A stretch of DNA of 64,000 bases from Micromonospora qiuiae. Its GTDB lineage: Bacteria > Actinomycetota > Actinomycetes > Mycobacteriales > Micromonosporaceae. Below, one piece after another: positions 1 through 7,875 of this stretch (position 1 is the stretch's first letter; the number at the start of each line of letters is the position of its first letter). The position numbers and the translations under genes are program-made. The stretch is taken from NCBI RefSeq assembly GCF_016863555.1, contig NZ_BOPC01000043.1, positions 1-64,000 on the forward strand, given 5' to 3'. The notes beneath the pieces are model-generated. The model saw nothing but the letters and a program-made list of their open reading frames with translations, had not been told where the DNA came from and did not search any database.

Positions 1-147
1 GCCCGGCTGACCGGGGTGGCCACCCGGAAAGCCTGCCGGGCCGAAAGCGGTCGGGTCGGTCGGCAGAGGGTCGGGTCGACCGGTGACGGGGTTCGGCTCA
101 CCGGGTGACGACGGCGACGGACCTGCCGGGGGTGACTGGTCGGACAT
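1..147 (-). CDS. Proline-rich protein, N-terminal part only (runs off window start)
   Basis: An open frame begins at an ATG at 147 on the minus strand and stays open to the window edge, giving 49 residues. A good ribosome binding site (GAGGAG) lies five bases upstream, at about 153-158. The visible residues (start MSDQSPPAGPSPSSPGEPNP) are rich in Pro, Gly and Ser. Such leaders are common in actinobacterial membrane or secreted proteins, where a domain follows the disordered start. No domain is visible, so no function is assigned. Confidence 0.6.
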   Translation of the reverse strand, partial: MSDQSPPAGPSPSSPGEPNPVTGRPDPLPTDPTAFGPAGFPGGHPGQPG

Positions 148-276
148 GAGGCTCCTCAGCGACGGCTGGATCGACCCATGATCTTCCCTTGTGGGGTGCC
201 CGAACCGCAGTCCCCTCCGGCCGCGATCACGCCACCCCTACCGACGGTCGGCCGGTGGGATGGGTGAGGTGTGCAC

Positions 277-480
277 TCAGGCGATGACGCGTACCCGCTC
301 GGCCTGGGGGCCCTTCTGGCCCTGGGCGATCTCGAACTCCACCCGCTGACCGTCGTCCAGCGCCTTGTAGCCGTCCATCTCGATCGCGGAGAAGTGAACG
401 AAGACGTCCTGCCCGCCGTCGACGGCGATGAAGCCGTAGCCCTTCTCGGCGTTGAACCACTTCACGGTGCCCTGTGCCAC
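277..480 (-). CDS. cspA: Cold-shock protein (CspA family)
   Basis: A 67-residue single cold-shock domain, the usual length for the family. It carries RNP1-like KGYGFI and RNP2-like VFVHFSAI motifs after the typical start VAQGTVKWFNAEKG. The family binds single-stranded RNA and DNA and melts RNA secondary structure in the cytoplasm. The chosen start is a GTG at 480, because the conserved domain begins there; a longer frame reaches 525 but adds residues not typical of CspA. About 400 bases separate it from the divergent acetyltransferase gene, leaving room for the long 5' leader common in csp genes. The symbol is a family label; actinomycetes usually have several paralogues. Confidence 0.93.
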   Translation of the reverse strand: MAQGTVKWFNAEKGYGFIAVDGGQDVFVHFSAIEMDGYKALDDGQRVEFEIAQGQKGPQAERVRVIA

Positions 481-877
481 GGTGTTTTCCTCACTCTGCA
501 CGGCGTTCCAACCAACTCTGGTCACCGGCGCACCGGCAACCCGAATTCACCGTCCCGGCGATCGGAGGCGACCACTGAAACGGTGACCGAAATCGCACGG
601 TACACGAGGAGTGACGAAGGCGCACGACCACAAATCGGGCATAGTTCGACCGATGACGTCCGCTTCTGTCGATCGGATATCGCGGCTGCCGGAATACCTT
701 CTTCCGTCATCCGACATTGATCAACCAAACTGGCTGATCAGAGCGCGCAACTCGGCGAGGTGAGCATCGAGGGAGGGATCGGCCGATCCGATCCGTCTTC
801 CGTCAAGATCGCGGAGGACCGCCCTGCCACAGCAATTCCGAAACTTCGTCGTACATCATTGTGATAGGCATGCCGGC
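481..877. other. Intergenic region between divergent genes
   Basis: About 400 bases between the divergent cold-shock and acetyltransferase genes. The short open frames here have no recognisable protein character and do not look coding. Two TGATCA palindromes lie near 717 and 735. The region presumably holds both promoters and the csp leader RNA, but I cannot assign boxes with confidence. Confidence 0.4.
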
Positions 878-1408
878 ATGACCAACGTGGCGGACGCGGC
901 GGGCCTGCGGCGAGCGGAGATCAGGCGGGTCCGGCCCACGGATGCCGGCCGGATGCGCGCGCTGCGGCTGGAGATGCTCGCCGACACCCCGCTGGCCTTC
1001 CTGGAAACGATCGCCGAAGCGGCGGCCCGCCCGCACGCGGAGTACGCCGCCCGGATCGCCCAGGTTTCGGCCGGCACGGTCAACGCACAGTTCGTCGCGG
1101 ACCCGGGCGGCCGACTGGTCGGCCAGATCGGTGGGATGGCCCACCCGACGGAGTCGAGGGTCACGCTGCTCTACGCGGTCTACGTAACCCCGGCCTGGCG
1201 GGGCAACGGCCTGCTCGCGGACCTGGTCGCGGCGGCAGCCGCTTGGTCGCGGGAGTGCTGGCGGGACGAGCTGATGCTCGAAGTGGTGGTGGGCAACGAC
1301 CGCGCCTACCGGGCCTACCGGCGGTTGGGCTTCACCGACACCGGGGTACGCGTCCCGCATCCCACCGTTCCCGGCCTTCGCGAACTCCAGATGCGCCGCC
1401 GCGCGTGA
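878..1408 (+). CDS. GNAT family N-acetyltransferase
   Basis: A 176-residue protein with one complete GNAT fold. The opening IRRVRPTDAGRMRALRLEML is the usual strand-helix start. The central part (VYVTPAWRGNGLLADLV) contains the acetyl-CoA-binding R/Q-x-x-G-x-G/A-like loop, and NDRAYRAYRRLGFTDTG is the typical C-terminal motif. Members transfer an acetyl group from acetyl-CoA to an amine; the substrate cannot be read from the sequence. The gene stands alone and converges on paaN, with a 24-bp perfect hairpin between them. The start is the ATG at 878; no strong Shine-Dalgarno is seen, so the message may be leaderless. Confidence 0.88.
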   Translation: MTNVADAAGLRRAEIRRVRPTDAGRMRALRLEMLADTPLAFLETIAEAAARPHAEYAARIAQVSAGTVNAQFVADPGGRLVGQIGGMAHPTESRVTLLYAVYVTPAWRGNGLLADLVAAAAAWSRECWRDELMLEVVVGNDRAYRAYRRLGFTDTGVRVPHPTVPGLRELQMRRRA

Positions 1409-1485
1409 CCGCTGGTGCGGGCACAGGGCGAGCTCTCCCGCCAGCCCACCCCAGCCGGCGGCATCGAACTCACGATGACCCGGGA

Positions 1486-1559
1486 GGGTTCCGGGGCAGC
1501 CCGACCCGCGCAGGGATCAAGCCTGACCGCCCGGAGCGGGTCGGGCTGCCCCGGAACCC
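1486..1559. terminator. 24-bp perfect hairpin between convergent genes
   Basis: Bases 1486-1509 and 1536-1559 are exact reverse complements (24 bp, starting GGGTTCCGGGGCAGC), separated by 26 bases. The hairpin sits between the 3' ends of the acetyltransferase (+) and paaN (-), so it can terminate transcription in both directions. There is no U tract, as is usual for actinobacterial terminators. The stem is unusually long and perfect. Confidence 0.8.
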
Positions 1560-1572
1560 CCACCGCAACCAC

Positions 1573-3246
1573 TCACACGTGCCGGCGGCTCTGCACGATC
1601 CGGAACCGATTGGCCACGTACGCCCCATCGGTCAACGCCGCGTTCGCCGCCGCGTTCAACCCGCTGCCGTGGAAGTCGGAGAACGCCGCCGACTGGTTCA
1701 CGAAAACCCCGCCGGTGAGGTTGGCCGACAGATGCACCCCGACCTCGATCGCGGCGTCCTCGGCCGCGTCCAGCACCCCGGGATCGGTGGAGTAGACCGC
1801 CGCCGTCAGCGCGCCCTTCTCGCCCACCGTCGCGCGCAGGATCTCCAGGCTGTGCGCGGTGGAGTCGGTGGCGATGGCGAAGGAGATCGGCCCGAACCAC
1901 TCCCGTGAGTAGGTCGCGGTGTCGTCCGCGTCCAGCTTGACGATGGTCGGCGTACGCACCACGGCGTCGGGGAAGGCGGGGTGCTCGACGGTATGCGACT
2001 CCAGGACCGGCTCGCCGACCTTGGTGACCTCGTCCAGGCGCTCCAGCACCCCGTCGTTGACGATCGCGCCGGTCAGTTCGACGCCCCGGGCCGGGTCCGC
2101 GGTGAGTTTGCCGACGGCTCCGGCGATCCCGGCGGCCACCTCGTCGAAGCTCTTGTGCCCCTGGTCGGTGTCGATCCCGTCCCGGGGGATGAGGATGTTC
2201 TGCGAGGTGGTGCACATCTGTCCGCTGTAGAGCGCGAGTGTGAAGCCCAGGTTGCGGCACATCCCGGCGAAGTCGTCGGTGGAGTCGATGACGACCGTGT
2301 TCAGCCCGGCCTTCTCGGTGTAGACCGTCGCCTGCCGGGCGTTGGCCTCCAGCCAGTCGCCGTACTCCGTGGAACCGGTGAAGTCGACGATCTTCACAGC
2401 CGGGTGCAGGGCCAGGGTCGAGGCCAGCTTCTCGCCGGGAGTCTCCGGGGCGAGCAGCACCAGGTTCGGGTCGAAGCCGGCCTCGGCGAGCACCTCACGG
2501 GCGTAGCGCACCGTGATGGCGAGCGGGAGCACGGCGCGCGGGTGCGGCTTGATCACCACCGGGTTCCCGGTGACGAGGGAGGCGAACAGGCCCGGGTACG
2601 AGTTCCAGGTGGGGAAGGTGTTGCAGGCGACGACCAGGGCCACGCCTCGGGGCACCACGTGGAAGGTCTTGGTCATCCGCAGCGGATCGCCCTTGCCGGC
2701 GGCCTTCTCCCAACTCGCCGTTTTCGGGTGCCGGGTCATCTCCGCGTAAGAGTAGGCGAGCGCCTCCAGGGCACGGTCGAGCGCGTGCGCGCCGCCGGCC
2801 TGGAAAGCCATCACGAACGCCTGGCCGCTGGTGAACTGCACCGCGTTGGCCAGCTCGAACACGTTGCGGTGCAGCCGATCGAGGATCTCCAGGCAGACGC
2901 CGACCCGGGCCTGCGGGCCGGCGTCGCGCCAGGCCGGCAACGCCGCGGACGCGGCGGCGACGAGTTGGTCGGCCGTGGCGTGCGGGTAGCGGACGTTCAG
3001 CGCGACGCCGAACGGGCTGGTCTCGGTGGCGACCCGCTCGCCGTCGGCCGGCTGGTCGAGCGGGAAGTCTCCGTCGAGGTACGCCTCGAAGGCCGCCTTG
3101 CCGTCAGCGGCGGCGCTCTCGCCGTACAGCCGAGGGCTGGGTGATTCCGGGTAGGCGGACCAGTACCCCCGGTTCGTGATCGCGGTCAGCGCACGGTTGA
3201 GGGTCTCGGCGTGCCTGTCGTACAGGGGGTGCGGGGTGTCCGTCAT
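1573..3246 (-). CDS. paaN: PaaN-type aldehyde dehydrogenase (phenylacetic acid degradation protein PaaN)
   Basis: A 557-residue member of the aldehyde dehydrogenase superfamily that matches the PaaN subfamily of actinobacteria in length and layout. NAD-binding residues are seen around NTFPTWNSYPGLFASLVTGN and VIKPHPRAVLP, the general-base Glu region in VYTEKAGLN, and the catalytic Cys in LYSGQMCTTSQN. In phenylacetate catabolism PaaN-like enzymes are linked to the step after ring opening. No other paa genes are in this window, so here it is a stand-alone enzyme and the exact aldehyde is uncertain. The start is the ATG at 3246 (MTDTPHPLYDRH); an alternative upstream start at 3267 adds seven residues. 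Confidence 0.88.
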   Translation of the reverse strand: MTDTPHPLYDRHAETLNRALTAITNRGYWSAYPESPSPRLYGESAAADGKAAFEAYLDGDFPLDQPADGERVATETSPFGVALNVRYPHATADQLVAAASAALPAWRDAGPQARVGVCLEILDRLHRNVFELANAVQFTSGQAFVMAFQAGGAHALDRALEALAYSYAEMTRHPKTASWEKAAGKGDPLRMTKTFHVVPRGVALVVACNTFPTWNSYPGLFASLVTGNPVVIKPHPRAVLPLAITVRYAREVLAEAGFDPNLVLLAPETPGEKLASTLALHPAVKIVDFTGSTEYGDWLEANARQATVYTEKAGLNTVVIDSTDDFAGMCRNLGFTLALYSGQMCTTSQNILIPRDGIDTDQGHKSFDEVAAGIAGAVGKLTADPARGVELTGAIVNDGVLERLDEVTKVGEPVLESHTVEHPAFPDAVVRTPTIVKLDADDTATYSREWFGPISFAIATDSTAHSLEILRATVGEKGALTAAVYSTDPGVLDAAEDAAIEVGVHLSANLTGGVFVNQSAAFSDFHGSGLNAAANAALTDGAYVANRFRIVQSRRHV

Positions 3247-3298
3247 GCCCGCCATCATGCAACACAAAGCCCCGCGATCAGTAGGGGCGTGTCACAAC

Positions 3299-4318
3299 TC
3301 AGATCGTCAGCTGCCAGTTGCTCCATCGATCGAGCACCCGGAAACCGAGCTGCTCGTTGATCGCGATCATGTGGTCGTTGGTCGCCGCGTTGAAGGTGTC
3401 GATCGCCCGGACGGCCGGCTCGTGGGCGAGCAGGTGCCGCAGATTCTCGATCTTGGCGAGCAGCCCGAGCCGGCGCCCCCGGTGATCGGGATCGACGATC
3501 GTGATCTGCTGGTACGCGTGCCAGTCCGCGGCGGCGCCCAGATCCAGCAGGGTCCACGCGACCAGCCGGCCGGATGCCTCGTGCCGGACACCGACGTGGT
3601 AGCGCCGCTTGCCCCGCGCCTCCAGCACCTGTTCGGTGCCGCGTACCCGCTCCGCGTCGACCTGCTCCGGTTCCCACGCCAGCTCGCCCATTGGCGCGTC
3701 GGCCAGCAGTCGCCCATCCAGGTACGCCACGTCGGCGACCAACTCGTCCGGCGTACGGCCGCGCCAGAACAGCACCTCGTAACCGGTCGACCGGGATCGG
3801 GCGTCGGCCAGCAGCGAGTCCAGTTTCGCCTGGTCGAGATCGGCGGTGTCGAGACGCCGCCGTACGTCGGGCAGGGCATCGACCGCGCCGAGGCTGGTTG
3901 CGAACGCGCTGCCCGGCGACGGACGGTCGGGCTCGTCGGGTAGCTGCGTCGGGCTCATCGCGCTGACCCGTTTGCGCCCGCGCTCGCGCAGTACGTCTAG
4001 GCCGTGTTCGTACAACGCCCGGCCCACGCCCCGGCGGCGGTACGCCGGATGCACGACCAGATCGGCGGAGGCGTTCTCGGTGTTGTCCAGCTGTGGCAGG
4101 TCGAGCGCGAGGAAGCCGACCGGCTCGCCGTCGATCTGGGCGAGCAGGTGAATCGCCTCGCTGCCCGGCATCGGATGGTGGAACAGGGCCATGAACCGCC
4201 GACGGCAGAACGGTGGAAAATCCGGCAGATCGGCGGCCACCTGCGCCACACCGATCTGGTATGCCTGCTCGATGGCCGGCTCGTCGGCGGCCCCGAAAGG
4301 GGTGACGGTGATGGTCAT
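3299..4318 (-). CDS. Tandem GNAT acetyltransferase (two GNAT domains)
   Basis: A 339-residue protein with two GNAT-like halves. The first has a clear acetyl-CoA loop at VVHPAYRRRGVGRALYEHGL (about residues 90-110). The second has ITIVDPDHRGRRLGLLAKIE followed by IDTFNAATNDHMIAINEQLGF near the C-terminus. Tandem GNATs of this size in actinomycetes resemble mycothiol synthase and aminoglycoside-type acetyltransferases in architecture, but the substrate is not evident. The start is the ATG at 4318 (MTITVTPFG); the open frame extends to 4519 but the extra 67 residues look non-coding. The gene lies 52 bases upstream of paaN on the same strand and could be cotranscribed with it. Confidence 0.85.
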   Translation of the reverse strand: MTITVTPFGAADEPAIEQAYQIGVAQVAADLPDFPPFCRRRFMALFHHPMPGSEAIHLLAQIDGEPVGFLALDLPQLDNTENASADLVVHPAYRRRGVGRALYEHGLDVLRERGRKRVSAMSPTQLPDEPDRPSPGSAFATSLGAVDALPDVRRRLDTADLDQAKLDSLLADARSRSTGYEVLFWRGRTPDELVADVAYLDGRLLADAPMGELAWEPEQVDAERVRGTEQVLEARGKRRYHVGVRHEASGRLVAWTLLDLGAAADWHAYQQITIVDPDHRGRRLGLLAKIENLRHLLAHEPAVRAIDTFNAATNDHMIAINEQLGFRVLDRWSNWQLTI

Positions 4319-4526
4319 ACCGCCAGCGTGGCGCGACGACAGACGAGCGGGCCAGCGAATTTTCGCTGACCCGCTCGGACGTTGGTCGGGAGGGTCGATC
4401 GCACAACGCCTCCGGCGTTGGGTCGTACAGACTAAAAGTCTCCGGCGAAACGCCCTCCCGCACGGAGCATTTTGCGCTGTCCGGTTCCTGCCGTCAAGTC
4501 CCCCGCCGCCGCGTTTCACAAACCGG
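4319..4526. other. Intergenic stretch downstream of thrC
   Basis: About 200 bases between the tandem GNAT start and the dispersed repeat at 4527. It presumably carries the promoter of the GNAT/paaN pair on the minus strand. I see no gene in it and no box I can defend. Confidence 0.4.
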
Positions 4527-4580
4527 TAAGGAAGGGCCCCTTATTAACGCCTCATGTATAGGAAGGGCCCCTTTTTAACA
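4527..4580 (+). repeat. Dispersed ~53-bp GGGCCC repeat, copy 1
   Basis: The unit is made of two half-units, AAGGAAGGGCCCCTTATTAA and TATAGGAAGGGCCCCTTTTT, each centred on a GGGCCC palindrome. The left half ends in TTAACGCCTC and the right half in TTAACA. Near-identical copies lie at 31235-31287 (inverted) and 49125-49177. This copy is 11 bases beyond the thrC stop codon. Position at a gene 3' end in all three cases suggests a REP-like element that may also act in RNA 3'-end formation. Confidence 0.85.
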
Positions 4581-4591
4581 GGCAACTCGCC

Positions 4592-5878
4592 TCAGCCGAG
4601 CAGGCCGGCGTCGCGCGCCGCCCGCAGGGAGGGCTTGATCCGATGGGTCGGGCCGACCTGGCCGGCGACCGCGTCCAGGGTCTTCAGGCCCTCGCCGGTG
4701 TTGAACACCACGGTCTCGGCGGTCGGGTCCAACTTGCCGGACTCGACCAGCTTGCGCAGGACCGCCACGGTCACCCCACCCGCGGTCTCCGCGAAGACCC
4801 CGGTGGTACGCGACAGCAGCTGCACCCCGGCGCGGATCTCGTCGTCGTCGGCGTACTCCATCCAACCGCCGGTGCGGCGGACCGCTTCCAGGGCGTACAC
4901 CCCGGCGGCCGGATCCCCGATGTTGAGTGACTTCGCGATCCCGGTGGGCTTGACCGGGGTGATGGTGTCGCTGCCCGCGTGCAGGGCGGTGGCGATCGGG
5001 TTGCAGCCGGCCGACTGTGCCCCGAAGACCTTCCAGCCGCCGGCCGGCGGCTCGACCAGCCCGATCTCGACCAGTTCGCTGAACGCCTTGTCGATCTTGG
5101 TGAGCAGTTCACCCGAGGCCATCGGGATGACCACCTGGGCCGGGATACGCCAGCCGAGTTGCTCGGCCACCTCGTAGCCGAGCGTCTTCGAGCCCTCCGC
5201 GTAGTACGGCCGGACGTTGACGTTGACGAACGCGGTGTCCTCGAACTCGTCGGTCTCCACCAGCTCGCCGCAGAGTCGGTTCACGTCGTCGTACGAGCCG
5301 TCGATCGCCACCAGGTCGCCGCCGTAGACCGCGGTGGTCACCACCTTGCCCTGCTCCAGGTCGCTGGGGATGAAGACCACCGACGGAGCACCCACCCGGG
5401 CGGCGTGCGCGGCCACCGAGTTGGCCAGGTTGCCGGTGGATGCACAGGCAAACCGGGAGAAGCCGAGCGTACGAGCGGCGGTCAGCGCCACCGACACCAC
5501 CCGGTCCTTGAACGAGTGGGTCGGGTTGGCGCTGTCGTCCTTGACCCAGAGTGGAGCGGTGATGCCGACCTCGGCGGCGAGCCGGTCGGCGACCACCAGC
5601 GGGGTGAAGCCGGGGTCCAGGGTGACCCGGGTGGCCGGGTCCTGACCGGCGGGCAGCAGGGCTGCATACCGCCAGATGTTGCGTGGGCCTGCCTCGATCT
5701 GCTCACGGGTGACGGTGGCGAGAGCGGCCGGGTCGTAGTCGACCTCGAGCGGACCGAAACACTCGTAACAGGCGTGCTGGGCAACGAGTGGGTAGTGGGC
5801 CGAACAGGCGCGGCAGACCAGGGCACGGGCGGGGCTGGCGGTGGTGCCGATACCGGGAGCGGCGAGCGTCGACGTCAT
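4592..5878 (-). CDS. thrC: Threonine synthase
   Basis: A 428-residue PLP-dependent enzyme that converts O-phosphohomoserine to threonine. A zinc-ribbon-like start has cysteines at residues 22, 25, 37 and 40 (CRAC and CYEC). The Schiff-base lysine is K124 in NPTHSFKDR, followed by the ASTGNLANSVAAHAA phosphate-binding stretch. The start is the ATG at 5878 with an AGAGGA ribosome binding site seven bases upstream. That site abuts the closing stem of a SAM-I riboswitch, so translation is probably blocked when S-adenosylmethionine is high. The gene stands alone, without hom or thrB. Control by SAM rather than threonine is notable, because O-phosphohomoserine lies at the threonine/methionine branch point. 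Confidence 0.93.
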   Translation of the reverse strand: MTSTLAAPGIGTTASPARALVCRACSAHYPLVAQHACYECFGPLEVDYDPAALATVTREQIEAGPRNIWRYAALLPAGQDPATRVTLDPGFTPLVVADRLAAEVGITAPLWVKDDSANPTHSFKDRVVSVALTAARTLGFSRFACASTGNLANSVAAHAARVGAPSVVFIPSDLEQGKVVTTAVYGGDLVAIDGSYDDVNRLCGELVETDEFEDTAFVNVNVRPYYAEGSKTLGYEVAEQLGWRIPAQVVIPMASGELLTKIDKAFSELVEIGLVEPPAGGWKVFGAQSAGCNPIATALHAGSDTITPVKPTGIAKSLNIGDPAAGVYALEAVRRTGGWMEYADDDEIRAGVQLLSRTTGVFAETAGGVTVAVLRKLVESGKLDPTAETVVFNTGEGLKTLDAVAGQVGPTHRIKPSLRAARDAGLLG

Positions 5879-5889
5879 GTCGAGGTCCT

Positions 5890-6021
5890 CTCATCTTTCC
5901 CCGCGTCGCACCTTGCGGCGGGGACGGAATTGGCACCTGTCCCGTCGGACGCTCAACGGTGAGCGCGCGGGGTGGTTGCCGGGGCGTCATCGGGCCGTAT
6001 CCCTCAGCCCCTCTGGATGAG
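5890..6021 (-). promoter_or_regulatory. SAM-I (S-box) riboswitch upstream of thrC
   Basis: Read on the minus strand the leader has the S-box landmarks in order. The P1 5' strand is CTCATC (6021-6016), followed by CAGAGGGGCTGAGGGA, then GGCCCGATGACGCCCCGGCA, then GGTGCCAATTCC, then GCAAGGTGCGA, and finally GGGGAAAGATGAG, whose last six bases close P1 perfectly. The 3' strand of P1 ends at 5890, overlapping the GAG that begins the thrC ribosome binding site, and the ATG is 12 bases away. No terminator stem separates them. This layout fits translational control: SAM binding stabilises P1 and hides the ribosome binding site. The motif was recognised by eye; a covariance-model search would confirm it. 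Confidence 0.93.
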
Positions 6022-6095
6022 GTATGCAGTTGTATCGCCGAGTCTAGGCAATCCGCCGTCGCTCGTCGCCCGTCAATCCCAGCCTGTGAGCGATT

Positions 6096-6133
6096 CCTCA
6101 GCGGCACCGTCGCGTGCCCCGGTGCCGCTGAGG
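6096..6133. terminator. Hairpin downstream of the DoxX gene
   Basis: Bases 6096-6108 (CCTCAGCGGCACC) and 6121-6133 (GGTGCCGCTGAGG) form a perfect 13-bp stem with a 12-base loop. The hairpin starts eight bases after the DoxX stop codon and lies upstream of the thrC riboswitch, so it probably ends the DoxX transcript. Confidence 0.8.
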
Positions 6134-6140
6134 GCCGCCG

Positions 6141-6590
6141 TCAGGCCGGCACGGACCGCCGATCATCCGCGCCGAACTCCACCGCGTCGGCAGTTCGCTG
6201 CCGAAGCAGGGTGTCCAACGCCCAGTTACCTGGGCCGAGCACCGCGACCAGGAAGAACGACCAACAGAACAACACGGCCAGCTCGCCGTGATTGCTCAGC
6301 GGCAGGAGGGCCTCGGGCTGATGAACCATGAAGTACGCGTACGCCATCGAGCCCGAGGCCAGTAGCGCGGCGGGTCGAGCGAACAGGCCGACGAACACCA
6401 GCAGGCCGCAGAGCCCCTGGATCAGGGCAGCCCACCAGCCGGGCCACTGCCCGAGCGGGATCGGCTCGCCGCTACCGCGGTTGCCGCCGAGGACGCCGAA
6501 CAGGGATGCCAGGCCGTGGCAGAGGAAGAGCAGGCCGATGACCATGCGGAACAGGGACAGTGCCGGCCCGCCGAACCGGTCAGTACGCAT
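6141..6590 (-). CDS. DoxX family membrane protein
   Basis: A 149-residue integral membrane protein with four predicted transmembrane segments: SLFRMVIGLLFLCHGLASLF, ALIQGLCGLLVFVGLF, AALLASGSMAYAYFMVH and ELAVLFCWSFFLVAVLG. Length and pattern are typical of DoxX proteins. Members have been linked to redox and thiol homeostasis, but biochemical roles are poorly defined. The start is the ATG at 6590, preceded by a strong GGAGGT site. It is a single-gene unit bounded downstream by a hairpin. Confidence 0.88.
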   Translation of the reverse strand: MRTDRFGGPALSLFRMVIGLLFLCHGLASLFGVLGGNRGSGEPIPLGQWPGWWAALIQGLCGLLVFVGLFARPAALLASGSMAYAYFMVHQPEALLPLSNHGELAVLFCWSFFLVAVLGPGNWALDTLLRQRTADAVEFGADDRRSVPA

Positions 6591-6830
6591 TCTGGTACCT
6601 CCATTGGAGATGGGTGGTGGTGGCACCCAGAATGCGGGATTGATAGATAGTTGTCGATGCAATCTCTTCCTTTGGGAACGCTCCCACGCTCATGGTACCG
6701 GCTGGAGGTTCCGAAATCAGCTCTGCTGGGGCGGCAGGCCGCCGTCACCGCCGATCGGATCGATCGGCCTGGGAGAAGCGCCCTCCGACCCCGCCCACTC
6801 CGATGCCCCCAGCACCCAGCGTCCCTCGAT

Positions 6831-6855
6831 GGGCCTCCCGGTCCAAGATCCGCTG
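6831..6855 (+). repeat. Truncated copy of the GTCCAAGATC repeat in a 289-bp intergenic region
   Basis: The stretch GGGCCTCCCGGTCCAAGATC plus CGCTG matches, with one base missing, the right-hand end of the repeat at 19518-19604. The left half (ATCTTGGAC) is absent. It lies in the space between the DoxX start (6590) and the ABC permease stop (6880). The rest of that space shows only the presumed DoxX promoter. Confidence 0.6.
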
Positions 6856-6879
6856 CTCGAGCCACTCCCGAAGGGGCGA

Positions 6880-7875
6880 TCAGGAGACGATGTCCTTGCG
6901 GGTGAAGCGCCAGAAAGCGAGCCCCCAGAAGAGGGTGGCGTAGGAGATCGCGGAGATGGTCCCGCGGACGATGTCGTCGGCCTGCACCGGCGTGGAGAGC
7001 AGCCCGAGCCAGGCGGCGCTGTAGTGGGTGGGAAGGAAGGAACGGATCGCGCCGAGCGCGGTGATCTGGTCCAGGATGCTGGACAGGATCCACAGCAGCA
7101 CTGCGCCGCCCACCGCGCCCAGCGCCGCATCCGTGACGACCGAGAGCAGGAACGCCAGTCCGGCGACCACCAGCAGCACCACCGCCAGATAGCCGAGCAC
7201 CGCGAGCAGCCGCAGCAACCCCGCACCGGGTTCGAGTTGCGCGGCGACGGTGCTGCGCAGCGGTGACCAGCCGTACCGGAGTGTGCCGATCAGCAGAGCG
7301 GTGCCGGCGAGCAGCAGCAACGCCAACGCCGAGTAGGTGAGCGCGACCAGCAGTTTGATCGCCAGCAACCGGGCCCGGGGCACCGGTATCGACAGCAGAT
7401 AACGCAGACTGCCCCAGCTCGCCTCGCTGGCCACGGTGTCCCCGAAGAACAGCGCCACCACCACGACCAGCAGGAACGAGGCCGAGACGAAGAGGCTGAA
7501 CAGGGTGAAGTTCAGCCCGCCCGAGGTGGCGAGTGAGACGAGGCTGCCGAACTCGCCCCGGCCTGGCTCCTCTTCTTCTGAGCCGAACTGGAAGGCGATC
7601 AGGATGATCAGCGGCAGCAGCGCCATGAAGCCGAGCGCCAACTGGGTGCGCCGACGAGCCGCCTGACGACGGAACTCCGCACCGAACGGCAGCGTCCGCG
7701 ACGGCCGGTAGCCGGCCGCCGCTCCGGACGGCGCCACCCCCGCCCCCGGCGATGCCGTGCCCGACGGCACCGTGCCCGACGGCGCCGAGCCCGACGACAC
7801 CGCCCCCGACGGCGTCTCCGACTTCGCTGGCTCGTCCCCGTCCCGCGTCGGTCCGACGGTCGATCCCGCCATCAT
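6880..7875 (-). CDS. ABC-2 type transporter permease
   Basis: A 331-residue membrane protein. A repetitive N-terminal tail of about 60 residues is rich in PSG and is encoded by 15-bp DNA repeats near 7744-7806. Six hydrophobic segments follow, such as LALGFMALLPLIILIAF, LFVSASFLLVVVVALFFG and LAVLGYLAVVLLVVAGLAFL. The pattern fits ABC-2 permeases that work with a separate ATPase. Its start codon overlaps the stop of the hydrolase-ATPase fusion gene by four bases (ATGA), so the two are translationally coupled and probably form one transporter. Substrate unknown. Confidence 0.87.
   Translation of the reverse strand: MMAGSTVGPTRDGDEPAKSETPSGAVSSGSAPSGTVPSGTASPGAGVAPSGAAAGYRPSRTLPFGAEFRRQAARRRTQLALGFMALLPLIILIAFQFGSEEEEPGRGEFGSLVSLATSGGLNFTLFSLFVSASFLLVVVVALFFGDTVASEASWGSLRYLLSIPVPRARLLAIKLLVALTYSALALLLLAGTALLIGTLRYGWSPLRSTVAAQLEPGAGLLRLLAVLGYLAVVLLVVAGLAFLLSVVTDAALGAVGGAVLLWILSSILDQITALGAIRSFLPTHYSAAWLGLLSTPVQADDIVRGTISAISYATLFWGLAFWRFTRKDIVS

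Noticed and set aside
1981..3144. Plus-strand 387-residue frame opposite paaN
   Set aside because: The minus-strand PaaN is strongly conserved; the opposite frame has no domain and is a typical high-GC shadow.
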